Source of the DNA: Meridianimarinicoccus sp. MJW13 | Lineage (GTDB): Bacteria; Pseudomonadota; Alphaproteobacteria; Rhodobacterales; Rhodobacteraceae | Direction: 5' to 3' | Assembly (NCBI RefSeq): GCF_014901205.1 | Contig: NZ_JACNMU010000009.1 | Span: 1-64,000 of the forward strand | DNA: 64,000 nucleotides | In this document: one piece after another, positions 53,407 through 62,279 of the stretch | Numbering within the stretch: position 1 is the stretch's first letter | How the letters are laid out: the number at the start of each line of letters is the position of its first letter | Position numbers and translations under genes: made by a program | Notes under the pieces: generated by a model | What the model saw: only the letters and a program-made list of their open reading frames with translations | Told to the model about the DNA's origin: nothing | Database searches by the model: none

Positions 53407-54236
53407 GGATCGACGCGCATCAACATTTCTGGCGTCTGGATCGCGGCGACTATGGCTGGTTGACGCCGGACCTTGCGCCGCTTTACCGCGATTTCGGTCC
53501 GGAGGATCTGCACCCGCTGGCCGCGCAAGCCGATGTGCGGGCGACGGTGCTGGTGCAGGCCGCGCCCACGGTGGCGGAAACCGAATTTCTGCTGGGCATT
53601 GCGGACACCTCGGATCTGGTCGCGGGCGTCGTCGGCTGGGCCGATTTCGAAGCCCCGGACGCCGCGCAAAAGATCGCGCGGCTGGCGAAAAACCCGTGGC
53701 TGCTGGGTTTGCGCCCGATGATCCAGGATCTGCCCGACGACACATGGATGTTGCGCGACACTCTGGCCCCGGCGTTCGAGGCGATGATCGGGGCGGGGCT
53801 GACCTTCGACGCGCTGGTTCTGCCCCGGCATCTTGACGCGCTGCTGGCCCTATTGGCGCGCCATCCCGGCCTGCGCGTGGTGATCGACCATGGCGCCAAG
53901 CCCGAGATCGCGACAGGCCGGATCGAGGATTGGGCCGACCATATGGCGCGTCTGGCGGCGGACACCGGCGCGTTCTGCAAACTGTCGGGCCTGATCACCG
54001 AGGCCGGACCGGATTGGACCACCCGCAGCCTGACGCCCTATGTCTCGCATCTTCTGGACGTGTTCGGCCCCGAGCGCCTGATCTGGGGCAGCGACTGGCC
54101 GGTGTGCACGCTGGCGGGCAGCTATGGCGATTGGGTGGCGGCGACCGAGGCGCTTCTGGGGGAACTGACCCCGGATCAGCGTCACGCAATCTGGGGAAAC
54201 ACCGCGCGGCGGGCCTATCCGCGCTTGCGGGTCTGA
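53403..54236 (+). CDS. Amidohydrolase-2 family lactonase, probable L-fuconolactonase
   Basis: 277-residue TIM-barrel hydrolase (COG3618). Active-site residues are in RIDAHQHFWRL (strand 1), VVIDHGAKPEI and the Asp of LIWGSDWPVCTL. Close relatives open L-fucono-1,5-lactone and L-rhamnonolactone to sugar acids. The ATGA overlap with fucU makes it the third enzyme of this transcript: dehydrogenase, mutarotase, lactonase. It is the last gene of the plus-strand arm. Confidence 0.88.
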   Translation: MRIDAHQHFWRLDRGDYGWLTPDLAPLYRDFGPEDLHPLAAQADVRATVLVQAAPTVAETEFLLGIADTSDLVAGVVGWADFEAPDAAQKIARLAKNPWLLGLRPMIQDLPDDTWMLRDTLAPAFEAMIGAGLTFDALVLPRHLDALLALLARHPGLRVVIDHGAKPEIATGRIEDWADHMARLAADTGAFCKLSGLITEAGPDWTTRSLTPYVSHLLDVFGPERLIWGSDWPVCTLAGSYGDWVAATEALLGELTPDQRHAIWGNTARRAYPRLRV

Positions 54237-54512
54237 CCGAAGCGACAAGCGGCGTCCGTGCGGCGGCTCGATCCGCGCGGACACCAGGACCCACTTCGGG
54301 CACACCGAAGACATCGCCGGTCCCTTCATGGCTTTTCCCGACAGCGTGCTGCTGACCGAAGGCAATGATGCGGGTCGCATCTGCAAGCTTGGCGACCGCA
54401 TCCTGATCTTCAACCACGTCCAGTGGACCGGCATGGCCAAGCGCACGCCGGGTATTTCGACGGGTTCCGGGGCCGAACCCGGAACACCTACATGGTCGGG
54501 ATTCCCACGCGG
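54237..54512. other. Gap with a possible gene remnant
   Basis: On the plus strand a frame from about 54270 to 54480 reads DTRTHFGHTEDIAGPFMAFP and then NDAGRICKLGDRILIFNHVQ, which looks protein-like but has no start with a ribosome site and loses character before its stop. It may be a fragment of a lost gene after the fucose arm. Family not recognised. Confidence 0.3.
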
Positions 54513-54893
54513 TCAGAACATGCCGTTGTCATGGGCGCTGTGGTCGGGGACCTCCTGCAACACATCCCAGTGTTCGACCACCTTGCCCTGTTCATCCAGC
54601 CGGAAGATGTCGATGCCGGCATATTCCAGCCCGCCGGGCCAGATCTGGTGGCAATGCAGGATGACATGATCGCCGTCGCAGAAGGCGCGTTTCACCTCGA
54701 CCCTCTTGCCGGGATATTCGGCGGCCATGCGGTCGAAATAGTCGATGAACCCCTGTTTGCCGCTGGCCACATGCGGGTTGTGCTGGATGTAGTCGGCGCC
54801 CGCATAGCGCGCGATGGCGTCGCGCGGGCGGTTGTCGTTGAACATCATCTCGTAGAAGGCGATGACGGCCTGTTTCTTCTGGTCGGGGGTCAT
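54513..54893 (-). CDS. SnoaL-like (NTF2-fold) protein
   Basis: 126-residue single-domain alpha+beta-barrel protein of the SnoaL/polyketide-cyclase-like family: AVIAFYEMMFNDNRPRDAIA, YIQHNPHVASGKQGFIDYF, HWDVLQEVP. Bacterial members without polyketide genes nearby usually have unknown ligands. The ATG at 54893 has AGGAG 6 bases upstream; the open frame continues upstream without protein character. It is divergent from the Hsp70-like gene and not obviously linked to neighbours. Confidence 0.85.
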   Translation of the reverse strand: MTPDQKKQAVIAFYEMMFNDNRPRDAIARYAGADYIQHNPHVASGKQGFIDYFDRMAAEYPGKRVEVKRAFCDGDHVILHCHQIWPGGLEYAGIDIFRLDEQGKVVEHWDVLQEVPDHSAHDNGMF

Positions 54894-55026
54894 GGCGGCT
54901 CCTGCAGACTGCCGAGCCAACTTAGCGCGGAAACTGTGCCGGGTCAGTCGCTGTCGGTCCTCGCCCTTGCCTTTCCCCCGCCCGATGGGGTAGCAGCCAC
55001 GCCTTCCCCGCGACAGGAGATGCGCT

Positions 55027-56280
55027 ATGGCCGCCCCCGTGCTTGCCGTCGATTTCGGAACCTCGAACACCGCCGCCGCGATCCTTGACGGCGGTCGCCC
55101 TCACCGCCTGGCGATCGAAGCAGGGGGCGAGACCTTGCCCACAGCCGTCTTCTTCCCGGCAGGCGGTGGTTCGATGCGCATCGGGCGGGACGCGGGGCGG
55201 GCGCTGATCGACGGCGACGAGGGGCGCTATATGCGGGCGCTGAAGAGCATTCTCGGCACTGCGCTGTTCCACGAATCCCGGCTGGTTGGTGGGCGGCGGC
55301 AAACCCTGGCCGATATCGTCGCGGCCTTTCTGGCGCGGCTGAAGGCGCGGGCGGAGGCGGAATGCGGGCAGGTGGTCGACCGCGTACTGTCCGGGCGGCC
55401 CGTGCATTTCCATACAGCCGACCCGGCGCGCGACGCGCAGGCCGAGGCCGATCTGCGCGGCTGCTGGCATGCGGCGGGGTTTTCCGAGGTGGAATTTCTG
55501 TTCGAGCCCGAAGCAGCAGCGCGGGCCAGTCACGGGCAGGGGCGCGAAGGCGAGACCGGGCTGATCGTCGACATCGGCGGCGGCACCTCGGACTTCTCGG
55601 TGTTCCGGGTGGCCGGGACCGGGGTGCAGATCCTGGCCAGTCACGGCTTCCGTCTGGGCGGCACAGATTTTGACCACGCGGTGTCGTTGACCCATGCCAT
55701 GCCGCTGCTGGGCCATGGCGGACAGTTGCGGCGCACTTTCGGCGAGGGGCTGTTGCCGGTGCCCAACGCGATCTACTCCGACCTGGCGACCTGGGCCAAG
55801 ATCCCGTTTCTCTACTCCCGTGACACGCTGAAACTGGTCAAGGACATGCACGCCCATGCGGTCGATCCAACGGCCATGGCGCGGCTGCAATCGGTGGTCG
55901 AGGATCATCTGGGCCACGATCTGGCTTTCGCGGTGGAACGCGGCAAGATCGCGGCCAATGGCGGGGAGCGGCAGGCAAAGATCGACATGGGGGTCATCGA
56001 ACGCGGGCTGGCGGCACCAATTTCGCCCGCCTCGCTGAATGCGGCCTTGCAGGGCTTCCGCGCCGATCTTCAGACGGCCATGCGCCAGACCCTGTTTCAG
56101 GCCGGGGTGGCTGCCGGGCAGGTTGACGCGGTGGTGCTGGTGGGCGGTTCCAGCCTGATGGCGCTGGTGACGGAGGAAGCCCAGGCGGTCTGCCCGCTAG
56201 CCCGGATGGAACGCAGCGAGGCGTTCACCGCCGTGGTCGACGGTCTGGCGCTGGCCACCGGCGAAGCGGCACAAGCCTAG
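55027..56280 (+). CDS. YegD-like Hsp70-family chaperone
   Basis: 417-residue actin-fold ATPase resembling E. coli YegD, a shortened Hsp70 without a normal substrate-binding domain. Phosphate-binding motifs are AVDFGTSNTAAAI (residues ~7-19), IVDIGGGTSDFSVF (~181) and VVLVGGSSLMALV (~365). A helical insertion follows FEPEAAARA. Its last 4 bases overlap the end of the convergent crcB gene. Client and pathway unknown. Confidence 0.88.
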   Translation: MAAPVLAVDFGTSNTAAAILDGGRPHRLAIEAGGETLPTAVFFPAGGGSMRIGRDAGRALIDGDEGRYMRALKSILGTALFHESRLVGGRRQTLADIVAAFLARLKARAEAECGQVVDRVLSGRPVHFHTADPARDAQAEADLRGCWHAAGFSEVEFLFEPEAAARASHGQGREGETGLIVDIGGGTSDFSVFRVAGTGVQILASHGFRLGGTDFDHAVSLTHAMPLLGHGGQLRRTFGEGLLPVPNAIYSDLATWAKIPFLYSRDTLKLVKDMHAHAVDPTAMARLQSVVEDHLGHDLAFAVERGKIAANGGERQAKIDMGVIERGLAAPISPASLNAALQGFRADLQTAMRQTLFQAGVAAGQVDAVVLVGGSSLMALVTEEAQAVCPLARMERSEAFTAVVDGLALATGEAAQA

Positions 56281-56636
56281 CCCAGCACCAACCCGATCCA
56301 GAAGCCGATCCCGCACAACAGCAGGCTGAGCAGGATGTTTCCGGCGGCATGGATCAGCGTCCGCTCGCGATGCAGGCTCAGGGTCTGGTAGGCGAAGCTG
56401 GAAAAGGTGGTGAAGCCGCCGCAGAAGCCAAAGACCATCCGGCGCTGTTCCTCGCTGACGGCAGGCAATTCGCCCAGATAGGCGATCCACAGCCCCAGCA
56501 GGAAACTGCCCAGCACGTTGACGATCAGCGTGGCCAGCGGCAATTCATGGGTGACGATCCGCGCCACCGCATGGCGCAGCACCGCGCCCAGACCGCCGCC
56601 AAGGGCAAAGACGGCGTGCAGGTAGATCTCGCTCAT
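56277..56636 (-). CDS. crcB: Fluoride channel subunit CrcB (copy 1)
   Basis: 119-residue, four-helix Fluc/CrcB protein that exports fluoride as a dual-topology dimer. Pore Asn and loop are in LIVNVLGSFLLGLWIAYL, and the phenylalanine box in GFCGGFTTFSSFAYQT. It overlaps the second crcB by 4 bases (ATGA). Two unequal small CrcB genes in tandem usually form a heterodimer. Both follow ureG on the same strand, so fluoride export appears coupled to urease expression. Confidence 0.93.
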   Translation of the reverse strand: MSEIYLHAVFALGGGLGAVLRHAVARIVTHELPLATLIVNVLGSFLLGLWIAYLGELPAVSEEQRRMVFGFCGGFTTFSSFAYQTLSLHRERTLIHAAGNILLSLLLCGIGFWIGLVLG

Positions 56637-57013
56637 GCCTGTTCCCCGCCGTAGAAATGCCGCCCAACGGCCTCGCCCAGAACCGCCGCGCCAAGGCCAA
56701 AGGCGATTTCCAGTGCAGGCGCAGTCAGCACGTGGATGCTGCCGGCCTCGGCGAACCGCGCGATTTCAGCCATGAACGCAGAGAACGTCGACAGCCCGCC
56801 ACAAAACCCCACTGCCCCCATGTGCAGCACATGGGCGTGCACCCGGTGGCGGATCGCGTAGAGAAACCCCAGCACCAGAGAGGCTGCGACGTTTATCCCG
56901 AAGGTGGCGGTCAGGAAGGGCAGGCCGGGGATCTCCAGCCCGAACAGCTCCCGCAGAAGCGATCCGGCGGCGCCGCCGACAAACACGGCGGCATACATGA
57001 GGATGGTCGTCAT
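56633..57013 (-). CDS. crcB: Fluoride channel subunit CrcB (copy 2)
   Basis: 126-residue second Fluc subunit with the same plan: GGAAGSLLRELFG, GINVAASLVLGFLYAIRHR (here AS replaces the usual GS after the pore Asn) and GFCGGLSTFSAFM. The ATG at 57013 has AAGGA 8 bases upstream. It lies only 25 bases after the ureG stop, so there is no room for a fluoride riboswitch; expression should follow the urease operon. Confidence 0.92.
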   Translation of the reverse strand: MTTILMYAAVFVGGAAGSLLRELFGLEIPGLPFLTATFGINVAASLVLGFLYAIRHRVHAHVLHMGAVGFCGGLSTFSAFMAEIARFAEAGSIHVLTAPALEIAFGLGAAVLGEAVGRHFYGGEQA

Positions 57014-57038
57014 GAGGGCATCCTTGCTGTGGCGAGTG

Positions 57039-57646
<608 letters not shown>

Positions 57647-57650
<4 letters not shown>

Positions 57651-58294
57651 GTGCGAAATATCCTCGAATATTGGGTTTCGTGATGCATGGAGGCGATATC
57701 AGCCAGAAAGCTGGTTGAGGACAAGGTGTCCAGATCGCCCTGCGCGGTTTGCACCGCAATCGCGCTGCACAGGGGCGTCAGCCGGTGCAGCATCGCCTGC
57801 GCCGCGCTTTGGCCCAGCGGCATCAGGCGCTGTGCGGCGGCCAGAAGGTTGCTCAGCATCGCTTGCAGATACATGGCTGTGGTCAGGTCCTGCGGCAGCC
57901 CGGCCAGACGGGCGGCGCGGCCCACGGCCACCGGGTAGGTCAGCCCGTCAATATCTTGCGCCCAGACCGCGCCGGTGATCTTGCCGAAGGCCGCGCCCAG
58001 ATGCGCGGCCTCTTGCAGGCGTTCGCGCGACGGGGCGAAAGCGCGGGCGGTGGCGTCCACCTCGGCCACGTCCTCGGGCGTGTCGGCGCGATAGGCCGCC
58101 GCCAGAAACAGCGCGTCACCATGGCCCGCGCCGTGGTGAAGCATATCCCGCAGCCACGCCTCAAGGCTGGCCTCCTCCGCGACCTGTCCAAGATCCACCG
58201 CCCCCTCCAGCCCGCAGCTGTAGGCAAAGGCGCCCACCGGATAGGCAGGCGACAGCCATTGCGTCAGCGTCAGAACGCCCCGATCAATGGGCAT
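57647..58294 (-). CDS. ureF: Urease accessory protein UreF
   Basis: 215-residue helical protein that links UreD to UreG in the nickel-insertion complex. Motifs: [20 protein letters not shown] near the start and [12 protein letters not shown]. The ATG at 58294 is preferred, giving an 11-base overlap with ureE and the usual UreF N-terminus. In-frame ATG codons at 58312 and 58318 and a GTG at 58324 are alternatives, none with a clear ribosome site. Confidence 0.93.
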
Positions 58295-58727
58295 GGGAAT
58301 GGGTGCGGCCATGGCCATAGGCACCGCCCACGGGGGTGAAGGGCTCGGTCACGTCGCGCAGCCTGGCCCCCAGCAGGCGCAGCATCTCGGTGATGACATG
58401 GTCGCGCTGGATCAACAGCCGGTCAGTTTCGATCTGGCAGGGCATGTGGCGGTTGCCGATGTGCCAGGCCAGCCGCACCAGATCGCCCTTCACCTCCAGC
58501 AGGGCTTCGGGGGCGGCAATCACTTCGATCAAGCTGCCATTGTTCAGCGCGAAAGCATCGCCCTGGTTCAACGAGGTGGTTTGCGCCAGATCGACTAGGA
58601 AGCTTGTGCTGCCGGCCTCCAGCAGCTTGCGGCGCAGGAAACGGTCTTCATAGCTCAGCACCACCTGGGCCGAAGCCTCGGTCCAATGGCCCTTGCGGCG
58701 AATGTCGTGACAGACGGGAACGGTCAT
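58284..58727 (-). CDS. ureE: Urease accessory metallochaperone UreE
   Basis: 147-residue nickel chaperone: N-terminal UreE_N domain (SYEDRFLRRKLLEAGSTSFL), C-terminal domain with the conserved metal site WHIGNRHMPCQIE, and a short His-containing tail ([10 protein letters not shown]) for extra nickel binding. It lies 8 bases after ureC. Confidence 0.95.
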   Translation of the reverse strand: MTVPVCHDIRRKGHWTEASAQVVLSYEDRFLRRKLLEAGSTSFLVDLAQTTSLNQGDAFALNNGSLIEVIAAPEALLEVKGDLVRLAWHIGNRHMPCQIETDRLLIQRDHVITEMLRLLGARLRDVTEPFTPVGGAYGHGRTHSHAH

Positions 58728-58735
58728 GGGGTACC

Positions 58736-60445
58736 TCAGAACATGAAATAGCGTTGGGCCATAGGCAGTTCGCTGGCCGGTTCGCAGGTCAGAAGCTCGC
58801 CATCGGCGCGAACCTCATAGGTTTCGGGATTGACCTCGACCACCGGGGTCGCGGCGTTCAGGATCATGTCCGATTTGCCGATATTTCGGGTATTCTCCAC
58901 GGCCATGGTCTGTTTGGCCAGCCCGAGCCGTGCGCCAAGGCCATCCGCCTGCGCCGCGGCCGACACGAAGGTCACCGCCGAGTTTTCGACCGACCGGCCA
59001 TAGGCGCCGAACATGGGGCGCGAATAGACCGGCTGCGGCGTCGGGATCGAGGCATTCGGATCGCCCATCTGGGCACAGGCGATAGAGCCGCCAATCAGCA
59101 CCATCTCGGGCTTCACCCCGAAAAACGCGGGCGACCACAGCACCAGATCGGCGCGCTTGCCTTCCTGGATCGAGCCGATGGCATGGCCCAGACCATGGGC
59201 GATCGCCGGGTTGATGGTGTATTTCGCCACATAGCGGCGTACCCGCATGTTGTCGTTTTCGCCGGTTTCCTCGGCCAGACGTCCGCGCTGCTTCTTCATC
59301 TTGTCGGCGGTCTGCCAGGTGCGGATGATGACCTCGCCCACGCGGCCCATGGCCTGGCTGTCCGAGGCGATGATCGAAAATGCGCCCATGTCGTGCAGGA
59401 TGTCTTCCGCCGCGATGGTCTCGCGCCGGATGCGGCTCTCGGCGAAGGCCACATCCTCGGGGATCGACTTGTCAAGGTGGTGGCAGACCATGAGCATGTC
59501 GAGATGCTCTTCCAGCGTGTTCACCGTGAACGGCCGCGTGGGGTTTGTCGAAGACGGCAGCACATGCTGCTCGCCGCAGATCTTGATGATGTCGGGGGCA
59601 TGGCCGCCGCCCGCGCCCTCGGTGTGGAAGGCGTGGATGGTGCGGCCCTTCAGGGCCTTGATGGTGTTCTCGACAAAGCCGCTTTCGTTCAGCGTGTCGG
59701 TGTGGATCATCACCTGCACATCCATGGCGTCGGCCACGGTCAGGCAGCAGTCGATGGCGCCGGGGGTGGTGCCCCAGTCCTCGTGCAGCTTCAGGGCGCA
59801 AGCGCCGCCCAGCACCTGTTCCTCCAGCGCGGCGGGCAGCGAGGCATTGCCCTTGCCCGCAAACGCCAGGTTCATCGCGAAAGCATCCGCCGCTTGCAGC
59901 ATCCGCCCGATGTGCCAGGGCCCCGGCGTGCAGGTGGTGGCCAGCGTGCCATGGGCCGGGCCGGTGCCGCCGCCCAGCATGGTTGTCAGGCCCGAGTGCA
60001 GCGCATCGTCAATCTGCTGCGGGCAGATGAAATGGATGTGGCTGTCGAAGCCACCGGCGGTCAGGATGCGGCCCTCGCCGGCGATGACCTCGGTCCCCGG
60101 CCCGGCAATGATATCGACACCGGGCTGGGTGTCGGGGTTGCCGGCCTTGCCGATCTTGGCAATGGCACCGTCCTTCAGACCGACGTCGGCCTTGTAGATG
60201 CCGGTGTGATCGACGATCAGCGCATTGGTGATCAGCGTGTCGACGGCCCCTTCTGCGCGGGTGGTCTGGGCCTGCCCCATGCCGTCACGGATGACCTTGC
60301 CGCCGCCGAACTTGACCTCTTCGCCATAGGTGGTCAGATCACGCTCGACCTCGATGACCAGATCGGTGTCGGCCAGCCGCAGCTTGTCGCCGGTGGTGGG
60401 ACCGAACATCGCCGCATAGTCGGCCCGGTTGATCTCGACGGGCAT
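58736..60445 (-). CDS. ureC: Urease subunit alpha
   Basis: 569-residue catalytic subunit hydrolysing urea to ammonia and carbamate. Nickel ligands: H136 and H138 in [10 protein letters not shown], the carbamylated lysine K219 in [11 protein letters not shown]248, H274 and D362 in IASDSQAMG. The mobile flap cysteine C321 is in [13 protein letters not shown]. Full family length. The ATG at 60445 shares a base with the ureB stop (TGATG), so an N-terminal extension read through ureB is not real. Confidence 0.98.
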   Translation of the reverse strand: MPVEINRADYAAMFGPTTGDKLRLADTDLVIEVERDLTTYGEEVKFGGGKVIRDGMGQAQTTRAEGAVDTLITNALIVDHTGIYKADVGLKDGAIAKIGKAGNPDTQPGVDIIAGPGTEVIAGEGRILTAGGFDSHIHFICPQQIDDALHSGLTTMLGGGTGPAHGTLATTCTPGPWHIGRMLQAADAFAMNLAFAGKGNASLPAALEEQVLGGACALKLHEDWGTTPGAIDCCLTVADAMDVQVMIHTDTLNESGFVENTIKALKGRTIHAFHTEGAGGGHAPDIIKICGEQHVLPSSTNPTRPFTVNTLEEHLDMLMVCHHLDKSIPEDVAFAESRIRRETIAAEDILHDMGAFSIIASDSQAMGRVGEVIIRTWQTADKMKKQRGRLAEETGENDNMRVRRYVAKYTINPAIAHGLGHAIGSIQEGKRADLVLWSPAFFGVKPEMVLIGGSIACAQMGDPNASIPTPQPVYSRPMFGAYGRSVENSAVTFVSAAAQADGLGARLGLAKQTMAVENTRNIGKSDMILNAATPVVEVNPETYEVRADGELLTCEPASELPMAQRYFMF

Positions 60446-60750
60446 CAGAGGTTCCCCATCACGTCTTGGTTGAACCCGAACACCCGGCGGGCGCCCCCGA
60501 TCCGGATCAACTGAACATCGCGTTTCTGGCCCGGCTCGAAGCGCACGGCGGTCCCGGCGGTGATGTCGAGCCGATAGCCCCGCGCGGCGGCGCGGTCGAA
60601 GTCCAGCGCGCTGTTGGCCTCGGCGAAATGATAGTGGCTGCCGACCTGCACCGGGCGGTCCCCGGTGTTGGCAACCAGCAGGGTGATGGATGTCTGGTTG
60701 GCGTTTTGCAGCAGCACGCCCTCGGCGGGAAAGATTTCTCCTGGAATCAT
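60445..60750 (-). CDS. ureB: Urease subunit beta
   Basis: 101-residue structural subunit, typical length: [11 protein letters not shown] at the start, then the beta strands [19 protein letters not shown] and the Arg-rich FGFNQDVMG end. It overlaps the ureC start by one base and follows ureA by 9 bases. Confidence 0.97.
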   Translation of the reverse strand: MIPGEIFPAEGVLLQNANQTSITLLVANTGDRPVQVGSHYHFAEANSALDFDRAAARGYRLDITAGTAVRFEPGQKRDVQLIRIGGARRVFGFNQDVMGNL

Positions 60751-60759
60751 CGGGACACC

Positions 60760-61062
60760 TCAGCGGATCGGGTTGTGAACGGTGACGAGCTTGGTGCCGT
60801 CGGGAAAGGTGGCTTCGACCTGCACTTCGTGGATCATCTCGGGGATGCCTTCCATGCATTGCGCGCGGGTCACGACCTGCGCGCCCTGTTCCATCATGTC
60901 GGCCACGGATTTGCCGTCGCGGGCGCCTTCGACCACCGCGTCGGCAATCAGCGAGATCGCTTCCGGGTGGTTCAGCTTCACGCCGCGCGCCAGCCGCTTG
61001 CGGGCGACCTCGGCGCACATGGCGATCAGCAGCTTGTCTTTTTCTCTCGGGGTCAGGTTCAT
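60760..61062 (-). CDS. ureA: Urease subunit gamma
   Basis: 100-residue structural subunit, full length: [40 protein letters not shown], and [12 protein letters not shown] at the end. It starts 1 base after the ureD stop. Together UreABC form the (alpha-beta-gamma)3 enzyme. Confidence 0.97.
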   Translation of the reverse strand: MNLTPREKDKLLIAMCAEVARKRLARGVKLNHPEAISLIADAVVEGARDGKSVADMMEQGAQVVTRAQCMEGIPEMIHEVQVEATFPDGTKLVTVHNPIR

Positions 61063-61063
61063 G

Positions 61064-61903
61064 TCAGATCATCCAGCATCGCGGGAGCACGGATCGGCTC
61101 AAGGTGGTCAAGATCGGGATCAGGTGCTTGCGCAGGGCATAGCCGTCCGGGGCCAGCAAGCGCATCACCAGGTGGTTGGGGCCGGGCTGGCTGACACCGC
61201 CCGAGGGTGGCAGCAACTTGCGCAGGGCGGTCAGCCGAGTCTCGGCGTCGGGGGCAACATAGACAAGGCTGGCCATCGCCCCGGCCTTGCCTGCGATGGC
61301 CTTGCCGGACAGATGCGCCGCGATATCGCCCGACAGGGTCATTGCGTCCAGATACAGCGGCTTGCCATCCTGGCGCACCTCGATCCGGTCGCGGAACCGG
61401 GCGCCGGTCAGAACTTCGCCCATGGCGGCGCGGCCGAAGATCACCGGCTCGCACAGCAACAGGCGGGCATCTGGGGCCAGATCGGCGGTCAGACGGCGGT
61501 TCAGGTCACAGCCCTGAAACAGCAAGGTTTCCTGCGGCAGCCAATGCAGGCGGGCCCCGGCTTCGACGGTCAGGCCGGTCTGCAACAGGCCCTGCTGGCC
61601 GGGACTGGCCTGATAGGCGCGTTCGGCGGCCTGGGTGGTCAGCGTCAGGGCGGTGCCGGACCCGGCCGTCGCGGTCACATCGAACCTGTCGCCGCCGGTG
61701 ATGCCGCCCGCGGTATTGACCAGAACCGCGTCGATGCCCTTGGCCACCGGGCGCGGAAACACGCATTTCAGCGATCCCGCCTGCCGCAGCGCGTCCAGTC
61801 CGGTTCCGCGCGCGGTGGGCTTGGTCGCCACCACCACGGTGCCACGCGCGCGGGGCGCGGGGCTGACGGGCTGACCGTGGGTTATGGTGTTGAACTGTGT
61901 GAT
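61064..61903 (-). CDS. ureD: Urease accessory protein UreD
   Basis: Scaffold protein that opens apo-urease for nickel delivery. Family stretches: [43 protein letters not shown] and [15 protein letters not shown]. The start is a puzzle. A strong GGAGGGG lies at the correct distance before ATC at 61903, but no ATG, GTG or TTG occurs between it and the conserved region. Canonical in-frame options are a TTG at 62011 or 62053 (upstream, in promoter-like DNA) or a GTG at 61837 (which trims the N-terminus). I list the ATC position as the best-spaced boundary. First gene of the ure operon, divergent from urtA. Confidence 0.88.
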   Translation of the reverse strand: MTQFNTITHGQPVSPAPRARGTVVVATKPTARGTGLDALRQAGSLKCVFPRPVAKGIDAVLVNTAGGITGGDRFDVTATAGSGTALTLTTQAAERAYQASPGQQGLLQTGLTVEAGARLHWLPQETLLFQGCDLNRRLTADLAPDARLLLCEPVIFGRAAMGEVLTGARFRDRIEVRQDGKPLYLDAMTLSGDIAAHLSGKAIAGKAGAMASLVYVAPDAETRLTALRKLLPPSGGVSQPGPNHLVMRLLAPDGYALRKHLIPILTTLSRSVLPRCWMI

Positions 61904-62279
61904 AGGCCCCTCCAGCCGTCCGTGTCCTGATGTGGTGGTTTGATGGCAGCTTGGGGCTGGAGTGCCAAAAGGATCCGCAGTTGAGCGCTGCGCAAAGCGA
62001 CGAATGCCCAAAAAAGAGCCATCAACAGCCGTTAAAGGTGAAGTATTCCGCAAACCGCTGCAGCCTTGCCGGAATTCCCTCCGGTTTCGTTGCCTTCAAA
62101 GCGGCTGTGTCAAAACGGTGGGCCTGCCTGCGGCTGAGGGGCCGAGCGAACAGGTGTGTGACGGTCAGACGACTGGAAACGGACCGACCGTCACACGGAT
62201 GCAATACAATTGCGGGGCCTGGGTAGGGCTTCGGGGGCGCGCGCGCAACCGGGACCAGACCTTCCCTGGGGAGACACAG
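61904..62279. other. Divergent ure/urt promoter region
   Basis: 376 bases between ureD and urtA. No gene is seen. It holds the 11-bp inverted repeat at 62156-62196 and should carry the promoters of both urea operons. Confidence 0.55.
62156..62196. promoter_or_regulatory. Inverted repeat upstream of urtA
   Basis: GTGTGACGGTC (62156-62166) and GACCGTCACAC (62186-62196) are perfect 11-bp inverted repeats with a 19-base spacer (30 bases centre to centre, about three helical turns). It may be a two-site operator or a leader hairpin for the urea uptake operon, 83 bases before urtA. Confidence 0.5.

Noticed and set aside
57014-57038. A fluoride riboswitch before crcB
   Set aside because: Only 25 bases separate ureG from crcB, too short for the crcB motif.
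58736-61018. A 760-residue UreC with an N-terminal extension
   Set aside because: The extra part is the ureB/ureA region read in another frame; the true ATG at 60445 overlaps the ureB stop and gives the usual 569 residues.
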